Part shown: one piece after another, positions 41,767-49,649 of the stretch
Layout of the letters: every line of letters begins with the position of its first letter
Position numbering within the stretch: the first letter of the stretch is position 1
Assembly (NCBI RefSeq): GCF_035555955.1
Contig: NZ_DATMGA010000012.1
Coordinates: forward strand, 1 to 64,000
Source: Eoetvoesia sp035555955
GTDB lineage: Bacteria; Pseudomonadota; Gammaproteobacteria; Burkholderiales; Burkholderiaceae_B
Direction: 5' to 3'
Length of the DNA: 64,000 nt
Made by a program: the position numbers and the translations under genes
The notes under the pieces: generated by a model
Databases searched by the model: none
Told to the model about the DNA's origin: nothing
What the model saw: the letters and a program-made list of their open reading frames with translations, nothing else

Positions 41767-43752
41767 ATGAACATAAAAAAACTGCGTTTTTGCCTGTTGC
41801 CCCTGATCGCTTCGGTCCTGGCCGCGTGCAACAGCGGATCCGGCGGCGGGCAGGCCGACCTGGCCTGCGCGGAAACAGGCCCCTATGCCTGCCAGACCGG
41901 GGACACCGAACCGCTGTATACCTTCCAGTGGGCGCTGAACTATGCGGCCAGCTACTTCAAGGACTTTCCCGATGTTTTCGGCGGCGGCCTGGATCTGAAC
42001 GTAGAACCGGTGCACCGGATGGGCATCAAGGGCCAGGGAGTCAATGTCCTGGTGCTGGACACCGGAACCGATCTGCACAATGAAGACCTCGCGCCCAATG
42101 CCGACTACAGCATGTCCTGGAATTTCGTGACGCAGCAGGACGACCCCTATCCGGACCTGAACGCCAACAGCCCGGCCCACGGCACGGTCGTCGCCGGCAT
42201 CATCGCCGCGGCCCAGAACGGCAAGGGGGTCATGGGCATTGCCCCGCGGGCCACGATAGGCGGCGCGAACTACCTTAGCGGCCAAAGCCAGGTGTTCGCC
42301 GCCTATGGCGGGGCGCCGTGGTCCGGCAAGGCGGACGTCTTCAATGCCTCCTTCGGCGGAGACACCGTCGCAACACCCTACGAATCCGACATCGACAACG
42401 ACACCACGACCGCGCTCCGGGGCATCAAGAACCTGCGCAACGGCAAGGGCGCCATCTTCGTCAAGGCGGCCGGCAATTCCTTCAACCCCGGCCTGTGCGG
42501 AAGAACGGCCGCCTATTTCGACTGCACCAACCCAGCCAACGACGTCTCGGTGCTGGAGTCCAACGTCATCACCGTCGCCGCGCTGAATGCCAAGGGATCG
42601 GCCAGCAGCTACAGCAGCGCGGGCTCCGTGGTCTGGGTGACCGGACTGGGCGGGGAATACGGCGGCGCGGGCAACTACGGCGAAGGCAGCCAGAACGGCG
42701 ATGGCCCGACCATCTTCAGCACGGACCTGCGCGGCTGCATCTACGGGTTCAGCTACACGGGCGCGGAAACGCCCTTCCTGCGCGGGCAAACCGTGCGCAA
42801 CGGCCGGCCCGACAACCCCGATTGCGACTACACCTACATGAATGGCACATCGGCGGCCACCCCTACCATTGCCGGCGTGGTCGCGCTGATGCTCGACGCC
42901 AATCCGGCGCTGACCTGGCGGGACGTGCGCGATATTCTACGGATATCGTCGCGCAAGGTGGACGCCGACTATCTCCAGCACATTCCCAGAAAAGGCGACA
43001 AGCCCTATGGCTCTCTGGAAGACCTGGCCACCAACCAGCCCACCGGCCAAATGGGAAGCGCCGCCGACATCCACGATGGCGCCGTGGCATTCCCAATGGA
43101 CCTGGGCTGGCAGAAGAACGCCGCCGGATACGAGTACTCGAACTGGTACGGCTTTGGCGTGCCGGACACCGAAAAAGCCGTGGAACTGGCGCGGCAATAC
43201 AAGAGCAACCCCAGTCTGAGCCGGGCCAAGGATGTCCAGATTCCCGATTTCAGCGAAGTGGCTTATTGGCAACTGGATCCATTGTCTGGCACGGAAACCT
43301 CGGAATACGCCGGCGCCAACATCCGCATAGGGGCATTCCCCTACCAGCGCGTCACGTCCCTGGGCACGTTCAAGGCGGGTACGCAAATCGTGGATCAATT
43401 GCAGGTTCGGCTGTCGGGCGAAGATGTCTGCCTGGGCTCGCTGGGCATTGCCGCAAAATCGCCCTCGGGCACGGTTTCCTTGCTGAAGCTGCCCAACGAC
43501 CACTTCAAGGCCAACGGGATCGACAGCTTCAATGCCTACACGCTGGGAAGTTTCGCGTTCTACGGCGAGCAGGCCCAGGGCGACTGGGAGCTGTTCGCCA
43601 TAGCCGCCAATCCGGACACGCAGATCGAAGTGGTCGAAATCATCGATAATCAGGTTCGTACCCGTCTATCTACCGAATGCCCTTCCACGGACGGCAGCGG
43701 CGGGCCCATCGACTTCAAGCTGCTTACCGAAGCGCGAATCATTGCACAATAG
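41767..43752 (+). CDS. Kexin-like subtilisin-family protease, lipoprotein with C-terminal P domain
   Basis: 661 aa from MNIKKLRFCL; upstream in-frame ATGs (41722, 41737) would put charged residues before the signal. A lipobox LAAC makes C21 the lipidated residue. The S8 triad is D98 (VLVLDTG), H138 (AHGTVVAGI) and S362 (NGTSAATP), with N237 (AAGNS) as oxyanion residue. A beta-rich P domain of proprotein-convertase type (about 530-640, FKAGTQIVDQLQVRLS to GDWELFAI) follows. There is little room for an N-terminal propeptide (about 60 residues before the catalytic core). Overall this resembles Aeromonas sobria serine protease, which needs a separately encoded chaperone; a candidate follows 30 bp downstream. 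Confidence 0.9.
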   Translation: MNIKKLRFCLLPLIASVLAACNSGSGGGQADLACAETGPYACQTGDTEPLYTFQWALNYAASYFKDFPDVFGGGLDLNVEPVHRMGIKGQGVNVLVLDTGTDLHNEDLAPNADYSMSWNFVTQQDDPYPDLNANSPAHGTVVAGIIAAAQNGKGVMGIAPRATIGGANYLSGQSQVFAAYGGAPWSGKADVFNASFGGDTVATPYESDIDNDTTTALRGIKNLRNGKGAIFVKAAGNSFNPGLCGRTAAYFDCTNPANDVSVLESNVITVAALNAKGSASSYSSAGSVVWVTGLGGEYGGAGNYGEGSQNGDGPTIFSTDLRGCIYGFSYTGAETPFLRGQTVRNGRPDNPDCDYTYMNGTSAATPTIAGVVALMLDANPALTWRDVRDILRISSRKVDADYLQHIPRKGDKPYGSLEDLATNQPTGQMGSAADIHDGAVAFPMDLGWQKNAAGYEYSNWYGFGVPDTEKAVELARQYKSNPSLSRAKDVQIPDFSEVAYWQLDPLSGTETSEYAGANIRIGAFPYQRVTSLGTFKAGTQIVDQLQVRLSGEDVCLGSLGIAAKSPSGTVSLLKLPNDHFKANGIDSFNAYTLGSFAFYGEQAQGDWELFAIAANPDTQIEVVEIIDNQVRTRLSTECPSTDGSGGPIDFKLLTEARIIAQ

Positions 43753-43782
43753 ACCGTGCCATCGTTTTTCCAGGATCACTCC

Positions 43783-44244
43783 ATGACAAAAAGCTTTCGA
43801 CATGTTCTCGGTCTTCTTGGCGTTTCGCTGGCGCTGGCCAGCCATGCCGCGTTCGCACTGACCCCGGGACAAAAGCTGTCCGAGGCGCAGATCGCGCAAT
43901 TGGGCGATCTGCAGGTGTACGACATCGGCGGCACCAAGGTCAGGGTCATTCCCTCGCAGCAGTCCGGCCAGCAGGAAACCTTGCTGGTCAACGCCCAGGG
44001 CGTCGTGGGCAGCAGCCGCAACGAAGTCACGATTTCACAGGCGTCGGAGAGCAGCGTCCAGGCCAAGCTGCAGCAGTTGACGCCTCAGCCGGCGTCGGTG
44101 CAGCATTACGAACCGACCGGCATCACCGTCTTGCGGTATGCCGAGTTTGGCCAGGCCGTCGAAGGCCTGCGCGCGCTCAAGGCGGCGCTGCCCGGCGCCA
44201 AGGTACGGCTGGGGGTGCGATTCAGCACGCCGGTTCCCAACTAA
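43783..44244 (+). CDS. Small periplasmic protein, candidate external chaperone/inhibitor of the protease (ORF2-like)
   Basis: 153 aa from MTKSFRHV, with AGGA upstream. A signal peptide of about 27 residues ends near AAFA. The C-terminal half (TGITVLRYAEFGQAVEGLRALKAALPGAKVRLGVRF) could form the beta-alpha-beta-type fold of subtilase propeptides and I9 inhibitors. In Aeromonas sobria a periplasmic protein of about 150 residues encoded directly after the kexin-like protease acts as its folding chaperone; same size, place and compartment here. Function is by analogy. Confidence 0.7.
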   Translation: MTKSFRHVLGLLGVSLALASHAAFALTPGQKLSEAQIAQLGDLQVYDIGGTKVRVIPSQQSGQQETLLVNAQGVVGSSRNEVTISQASESSVQAKLQQLTPQPASVQHYEPTGITVLRYAEFGQAVEGLRALKAALPGAKVRLGVRFSTPVPN

Positions 44245-44296
44245 GCGCTCGCAGCCGATCCATGCCTCGAGACTGACCGAACAGGTGCGGGAAAGC

Positions 44297-45544
44297 CTAT
44301 TCCGTTTCGATGTGCATGGCGCGGCTGGCCAGCAGCCCCGACCAGATGGCACCGCCGATCAGCAGGCAGAAAAACACAGCCACGGCGTTCCAGTTGCCCG
44401 TATGGTCGTGCAGGAAACCGACGGCCAGCGGCGCCATGGCGGCCAGCGTGTAGCCCACGCCTTGCGCCATTCCGGATAACGAAGCCGCTATCTGCGGGTT
44501 GGGCGAACGCAATACCAGCAGCGCCATCGCAATGCTGAACATGCCGCCGAACCCCAGGCCGAAAACGGTCGACCACACATACACGGCCGAAATACTCCCG
44601 TACAGCATGCCCATCAGGCCAACCAGGACGAGCACCATCATCGCCAGCGTGGCGAGGCGCTGGTCGCGCCCCCGGGTCGCCAGCCAGGGGCCAGCCAGCG
44701 ACGTGGAAAGCTGCACCGTCATCAGCGACGCCAGGACGAAGCCGGCCTTTACCGGAGTGAGCCCGCGATCGATGAGAATCAGCGGCAGCCAGCCGAATAT
44801 GCAATAGGCAATGGCGCCCTGCGCCCCCATGAACAAGGTAACCTGCCAGGCCAGCCAGCTGCGGCGCAGCTTGGGCGCCGCAGCGCGGACGCGGCCTCGC
44901 GGATGCTCGCCCGAACCCGCTTGCGGCCACCAGACCACGATGGCGGCGGTGGCCGGAATCAGCCAGAACGCCAGCGCCCAGCGCCAGTCGCTGCCGGGAA
45001 TCTGCTCCAGCGGCACCGTCACGCCGGCGGCGATGGCCGCGCCCAGCGCCAGGGCCGTGGTGTAGACGCCCATCATCATTCCCGCCTGCTGCGGGAAATG
45101 CTGCTTGATGATGCTGGGCAGCAGCACCATGACGACGCTTATGCTGAAACCCACCACCAACGTTCCGGCAAACAGCCCGAACACGCCCAGGGTGCTGCGC
45201 AGGCCGATGCCCGCAACCAGCACCAGCAAGTTCACCAGCAACAGGCGCTCGGCCGATTGAAAGCGCAGCAGACTGGGAGCCAAAGGCGCAAAAGCGCCAA
45301 AGCACAGGATGGGCAGGGTCAGCAAGGTTCCCAGGGCCAACGCGGACAAGCCCAGGCTTTCGCGCAGCGAATCGATCAACGGGCCCACGCTGATCAGCGC
45401 CGGCCGCAGATTCATGCCCACGAACACAATCGCGAACATCAGCATCAGCTTCGATGTCGCCGAGGGCTTACGGAGAGAAGAATCGTGCGAAGAAGACGAT
45501 GGCTGGGCTTCGAGCGGCTGCGGTTCGGGTGAGTTTGTCTGCAT
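44297..45544 (-). CDS. MFS transporter, CynX/NimT family
   Basis: 415 aa, twelve membrane segments after a Ser-rich hydrophilic N-terminus (about 1-30). FVGMNLRPALISVGPLIDSLRESLGLS is the CynX/NimT opening, and GMMMGVYTTALALGAAIAAGVTVPLE and SGMAQGVGYTLAAMAPLAVGFLHD are typical. E. coli CynX belongs to a cyanate operon and NimT exports nitroimidazole; the substrate here is unknown. It stands alone, converging with the protease chaperone gene. Confidence 0.9.
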   Translation of the reverse strand: MQTNSPEPQPLEAQPSSSSHDSSLRKPSATSKLMLMFAIVFVGMNLRPALISVGPLIDSLRESLGLSALALGTLLTLPILCFGAFAPLAPSLLRFQSAERLLLVNLLVLVAGIGLRSTLGVFGLFAGTLVVGFSISVVMVLLPSIIKQHFPQQAGMMMGVYTTALALGAAIAAGVTVPLEQIPGSDWRWALAFWLIPATAAIVVWWPQAGSGEHPRGRVRAAAPKLRRSWLAWQVTLFMGAQGAIAYCIFGWLPLILIDRGLTPVKAGFVLASLMTVQLSTSLAGPWLATRGRDQRLATLAMMVLVLVGLMGMLYGSISAVYVWSTVFGLGFGGMFSIAMALLVLRSPNPQIAASLSGMAQGVGYTLAAMAPLAVGFLHDHTGNWNAVAVFFCLLIGGAIWSGLLASRAMHIETE

Positions 45545-45645
45545 GTAATTATTGAGCGTCTGCTAATAGCCGCAGTGTGCCATAAATCCTCACGCACGGC
45601 CCTACCCTGTCAACAAGGGCCGGGCAGGCGCCACGATGGCAGACC

Positions 45646-46017
45646 TTAGAATCCCGGGGCGGCCTGCATGTTTTGCAGAAGATCGATGATGTCCGCCTTA
45701 AGCCGGTCCAGCAACGGCGCCGGCAAAGCGTCCGAGGCGCCGAGGGCGCGCAGCCAGGCGATCAGCCCCTCGTCGCCGGGGTCGGCGATGCGCCGGCTGA
45801 CCGCATCGTGCAGGGCTGAGACGCCTTCGCCCTGGTATTTGTCGGCCAGGTAATCCAGCATGTCCGCTTCAAGGACCTTGGGGCTCATGGAAAACATGCC
45901 GCCGCCGCAGCACCGGCACGACATGCCGTGCTGCATGGTCTTGCCCGCCGCGTTCCAGAGCGTCAGGATGAGCCTATCCTGATTTTCCAGGCCAGGAGAT
46001 TCGGACGGGCGAACCAT
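45646..46017 (-). CDS. Unknown 123-aa protein with CxCCGG motif
   Basis: Not recognised. The start MVRPSESPGL lies 1 bp after the IclR gene stop (TAG-C-ATG), so translation is coupled. MQHGMSCRCCGGGMFSM holds three cysteines close together, which could bind a metal or cluster; the rest is helical and acidic (LADKYQGEGVSALHDAVSRR, LLDRLKADIIDLLQNM). No signal peptide or membrane segment. It is the last gene of the hyu operon strand and may be an accessory to the FAH or hydantoinase proteins, but nothing shows this. Confidence 0.65.
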   Translation of the reverse strand: MVRPSESPGLENQDRLILTLWNAAGKTMQHGMSCRCCGGGMFSMSPKVLEADMLDYLADKYQGEGVSALHDAVSRRIADPGDEGLIAWLRALGASDALPAPLLDRLKADIIDLLQNMQAAPGF

Positions 46018-46018
46018 G

Positions 46019-46927
46019 CTATGGCTTCCCGCTTTCCTGCCGCACCTGCGCCAAGCCTTCCAGCCGGCCTTGCAGCTCGCGGACCCTGCGCTGGGCGGCC
46101 GGCGATGCGAGTTCATCGTCTGCAATGTCGAAACCGATCTCCTTCTGCAGGAGATCGCGCGCGGCCTGCAATTGCTCGGCTATCCGCGCCTTCTGGCTGT
46201 CTCCGGAACGGCCCCTGGGCAAAATGGCGACAATGGAGCAAAGCGGATCGCCCGCTTTCCTGAGAATGGGCACGACCGCCACCGTGGCGGGAATAATGGC
46301 GTCCCTGGTCCAGTAGATTTCGCTGTTGCGTATGGCCTGCGACATCTCCGCGATTTCCTGGACGGTGGGAAAGTCCAGCCCGTCGGCCTTGGCGTCGGCG
46401 CGCTCCTTGCGTAACAGCCGGGCCGTTTCCGACGCGGGCAAATGGGCAAGAAATACCCGGCCCGTTGCCGAGTGGATCAAGGGAAGAGCGGTGCCGACCC
46501 GGAGCACGGTTGGCAGGTAGGCGCCGATTTCCAGGCGCACCAGGGTCGGCCCCAGCTCCGTCCACACGTACAAGCCCACAGAGCACCCTGTATTGGCAGC
46601 CAGGGCGCTGACGACTTCCTGGGCGCTGCCGATGGCGTCGTGCCGGTTCAACGCCGCCAGGCCGATGCGCAGCGCCGTCGGGCCCAGATCGTACATGCCG
46701 CTGGAGATGGACTGCTTGACGACGCCATAGCGCACCAGTGTGACGAGATAGCGGTGCAGCTTGCTGGGAATGAGCCCCGTCCTTCGGGACAATTCGCTGA
46801 GCCCGATGGCGCTGCCTTCCTGGGTGATGATGCCAAGCACATCCAGCGCCGTCTCGACGGTCTGGATTCCGACCGGCTGCCCGCTGTTGCGCTTGGGGCG
46901 TCCGCGTGCGACTGCAGAACTGATCAT
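46019..46927 (-). CDS. IclR family transcriptional regulator
   Basis: 302 aa from MISSAVARGRPKRN; a GTG 22 codons upstream (46993) is possible but would overlap the FAH gene. Winged helix-turn-helix (about 25-85: ALDVLGIITQEGSAIGLSELSRRTGLIPSKLHRYLVTL) and an effector domain (about 95-265) with HSATGRVFLAHLP. Encoded 40 bp after the FAH gene on the same strand; likely controls the hyu-FAH operon and the MFS gene, whose upstream palindromes resemble IclR half-sites. Confidence 0.92.
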   Translation of the reverse strand: MISSAVARGRPKRNSGQPVGIQTVETALDVLGIITQEGSAIGLSELSRRTGLIPSKLHRYLVTLVRYGVVKQSISSGMYDLGPTALRIGLAALNRHDAIGSAQEVVSALAANTGCSVGLYVWTELGPTLVRLEIGAYLPTVLRVGTALPLIHSATGRVFLAHLPASETARLLRKERADAKADGLDFPTVQEIAEMSQAIRNSEIYWTRDAIIPATVAVVPILRKAGDPLCSIVAILPRGRSGDSQKARIAEQLQAARDLLQKEIGFDIADDELASPAAQRRVRELQGRLEGLAQVRQESGKP

Positions 46928-46967
46928 GGATAGAGTATTTATAGTAGGAGGGTCTGCTAGATTAGTG

Positions 46968-47876
46968 TCACCCGACGCGATTGACAAGTTCACCCAGCTC
47001 TCCGATCTGTATTTTGACCACGTCGCCCTGATTCAGGAACTCCCCGCTTTCCGCCCCCGTTCCGGCCGGCGTGCCGGTCATGATGACGTCGCCCGGGTAT
47101 AGCGTTAGCCGGCTCGATAACTGCACAAGCTGTTCCGCCGCGGTGAAGATCATGTTCCGGGTGGTGGAATCCTGCCTCAATGTATCGTTGACCCACAGCT
47201 TGATGGGCAGGGACTGGATGTCGTCGACATCGTCCAACGGGGTCAGCCAGGGCCCTAGCGGGCACGACCCGTCAAAGCTCTTCTGGCCTATCCAGTCGTA
47301 CTTGAAGGGCGAGCGGATATCCAGCTGTTCCCTTTGCAGGTAATCGCGGGCGGAAAAATCGTTGCCGATGGTGACGGCGGCGACGCAGTCCAGGGCGTTG
47401 TCCAGGGTCAGATGGCGGGCACGCACCCCCACGACCAGGGCAAGCTCGGCCTCCCAGTCCAGCTTGCTCGACTCCACGACGATCTCGGCCCCGGTTCCCA
47501 CCACGCTGGCCGGCGACTTGATGAAATGCCAGGGCGTCAGCCCCACATCGTGCGGATCGGGCTCGGGCTTCAGGCCCAGCATGCGCTCCATGCTTTGAAC
47601 ATGGTCTTTATAGTTGGCCCCCGCGCAATAGATCGCCGGCGGGCGCGGAACCGGCGCGGCAAGCTTCACGCCGGACAACGCAAGCCCGCCGCTCGGCGCC
47701 GACTTGGCGAACGCCGCCAGCTTGGGGCGGGCGGTCTCCCAATGCTCGAGCGCGTCGAGCATGGAATACGGGCGGCTGCCGCCCAGGACCGTTGAAAGCT
47801 CGAATACGTTTCCATCCACCAGCACGCCCGCGGCGATCCCGCCGTCCGTGTAATAGCTCAGTAACTTATACGACAT
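46968..47876 (-). CDS. Fumarylacetoacetate hydrolase (FAH) family protein
   Basis: 302 aa from MSYKLLSYY, with AGGAG 9 nt upstream. The metal-binding core is present: YCAGANYKDHV, then KLDWEAELALVVG (E-x-E), TIGNDFSARDYLQ (D) and GDVIMTGTPAGTG. Members include 2-hydroxyhepta-diene-dioate isomerase, acylpyruvate hydrolase and oxaloacetate tautomerase. Linked to hydantoinase-like genes, so probably processes the product of ring opening. Gap to hyuB of 37 bp. Confidence 0.92.
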   Translation of the reverse strand: MSYKLLSYYTDGGIAAGVLVDGNVFELSTVLGGSRPYSMLDALEHWETARPKLAAFAKSAPSGGLALSGVKLAAPVPRPPAIYCAGANYKDHVQSMERMLGLKPEPDPHDVGLTPWHFIKSPASVVGTGAEIVVESSKLDWEAELALVVGVRARHLTLDNALDCVAAVTIGNDFSARDYLQREQLDIRSPFKYDWIGQKSFDGSCPLGPWLTPLDDVDDIQSLPIKLWVNDTLRQDSTTRNMIFTAAEQLVQLSSRLTLYPGDVIMTGTPAGTGAESGEFLNQGDVVKIQIGELGELVNRVG

Positions 47877-47913
47877 GAATACGCTCCTCTCCAATCGTGT
47901 TCAAATATTGGCG

Positions 47914-49647
47914 TCATACCGGCAATTCGGCATCGCCATGGGCGCGAACTTCACCCGTGCCGGGATCGATCTCGACGCCGTAGTCGCGCCGCGCCGACTC
48001 GATGCTGATGTAGCCCTGCGCAACGTCGTAAGCCACTTTTTCCGCCGGACGCTGGCGCGGGTCGCCGTACCCGCCCCCCCCGCCCGAGCGCAGTCTCAGC
48101 GCATCGCCTTTTTTCAAGCGGCGACGGGCAAGCTTGGCGTTGGGCAAGGCTTCTTCCCAGACCCCATCGACACGCACGCCCACCGAATTGCCGTCGGCCT
48201 GCATGCCCCCGTTCAGTCCCCAGGGCTTGCACTGCGCGCGTTCTATCGAAGTGTCGAACGAGAACGGCGCAAGCGCCTGGACGACCAGGTCGGCGCCCAG
48301 GCCGCCACGGTGCTGGCCGGGGCCGCCGCTGTCCTGGCGCAGCGCATAGCGCTCGATCAATATGGGGTATTTGGACTCGATCTGCTCGACGGGGCTGTTA
48401 TGCGTATCACCATCGTTGATGCAGACCGTCACGGAAACCCCGTCTTCCGTGGATTTCGCCCCCCAGCCGCCGCCCAACGGCCCGATGCTGGCGATATAGA
48501 AGCGCCCGTCCTTGGGGGAAAAGCCGTGCAGGGTCGCCACGACGAGGTCGGCATGGTGCCCGGCAATGACGTGGTCGGGCAAGGCCGGCGCCAGCGCCTT
48601 GAAGATGGTGTCGATCACCGTCATGGGAAACGTCATCCACCAGCGCATCGGCGCCGGGCGCGTCGCACTAACGATGCTGCCTTCCGGCACGATCACGTTC
48701 AAGGAGCGGAAGCTGCCGTCGTTGACCGGATACCACTCGGGTGTCGTCAGGCACTTGTAGGCGACCTGGGCGCAGGCAATGCCCGTCGTGACGCCCGAGT
48801 TGTAGAAACCGCTGACCTGGCGGCTGACCTCGGACAGGTCGATCGTGACCTGTCCGGCCTGCACGACTACCTTTACCCGTATCGGCACCGGCACGCCCAG
48901 GTTGACGCCATCGTCGTCCATGAACGATTCGGCCTCGTAGACGCCGTCGGGGATCTTGCCGGCATTGGCGCGCGCGGCGGCATCCGTGTGATCCATGATG
49001 GTGGCGATGGAGGCCAGCACCTCGTCCTTGCCGTAGCGGTCGAGCAATTCCAGAAAGCGCCGCTCGCCCGTGGTGACGGCCGTTATCTGGGCGCGCAGGT
49101 CGCCCATGGCAAGATCCGGCAGGCGCACATTGAGGGCGATGATGTCCAGCAGGTCCTGGTTGACCACGCCCGCGCTCTGGTACTTGAGAATGGGTATTTG
49201 CAGCCCCTCGGAATAAATGTCCGTGGTTACCTGCCCTATCGTTCCGCCCACGTCCAGCCAGTGCGCCATGCAGCAGGTGAACCCCTGGATTTCGCCTTCG
49301 TAGAATATGGGCAGGGTGAACGTGACGTGGTTGAGGTGGCTGCCCGTGATGTACGCGTCGTTGGTGACGATGATGTCCCCGGGATGGATGTTCTCCAGCC
49401 CGAAGTGGCGGATCTTGGCCTTGATGGTCTCCGACATCCCCCGGATGAACATGGGCAGGCCCAGCCCGATCGAAACGGTTTCGCCCTGCGCGGTGAACAG
49501 CCCCACGGTGAAGTCCAGGGCTTCGTAGATGATCATGTTGTACGCCGTGCGCATCAGGTTGGTCTTCATTTCCTCTGTGACGGCCAGCACCCCGTTGCGC
49601 ACCAGTTCAACCGTGATGGGATCCACATTATGTTTTACCGCACTCAT
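47914..49647 (-). CDS. Hydantoinase B/oxoprolinase family subunit
   Basis: 577 aa. DPITVELVRNGVLAVTEEMKTNLMRTAYN is the family opening, and LGLPMFIRGM, TNDAYITGSHLNHVT, GGGWGAKSTEDGVS and LRSGGGGGYGDPRQR near the C-terminus are characteristic. With the A subunit it hydrolyses a cyclic amide (hydantoin, 5-oxoproline) or carboxylates a ketone or lactam in an ATP-dependent way. The start lies 2 bp after the A-subunit stop. Confidence 0.93.
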   Translation of the reverse strand: MSAVKHNVDPITVELVRNGVLAVTEEMKTNLMRTAYNMIIYEALDFTVGLFTAQGETVSIGLGLPMFIRGMSETIKAKIRHFGLENIHPGDIIVTNDAYITGSHLNHVTFTLPIFYEGEIQGFTCCMAHWLDVGGTIGQVTTDIYSEGLQIPILKYQSAGVVNQDLLDIIALNVRLPDLAMGDLRAQITAVTTGERRFLELLDRYGKDEVLASIATIMDHTDAAARANAGKIPDGVYEAESFMDDDGVNLGVPVPIRVKVVVQAGQVTIDLSEVSRQVSGFYNSGVTTGIACAQVAYKCLTTPEWYPVNDGSFRSLNVIVPEGSIVSATRPAPMRWWMTFPMTVIDTIFKALAPALPDHVIAGHHADLVVATLHGFSPKDGRFYIASIGPLGGGWGAKSTEDGVSVTVCINDGDTHNSPVEQIESKYPILIERYALRQDSGGPGQHRGGLGADLVVQALAPFSFDTSIERAQCKPWGLNGGMQADGNSVGVRVDGVWEEALPNAKLARRRLKKGDALRLRSGGGGGYGDPRQRPAEKVAYDVAQGYISIESARRDYGVEIDPGTGEVRAHGDAELPV

Positions 49648-49649
49648 CG

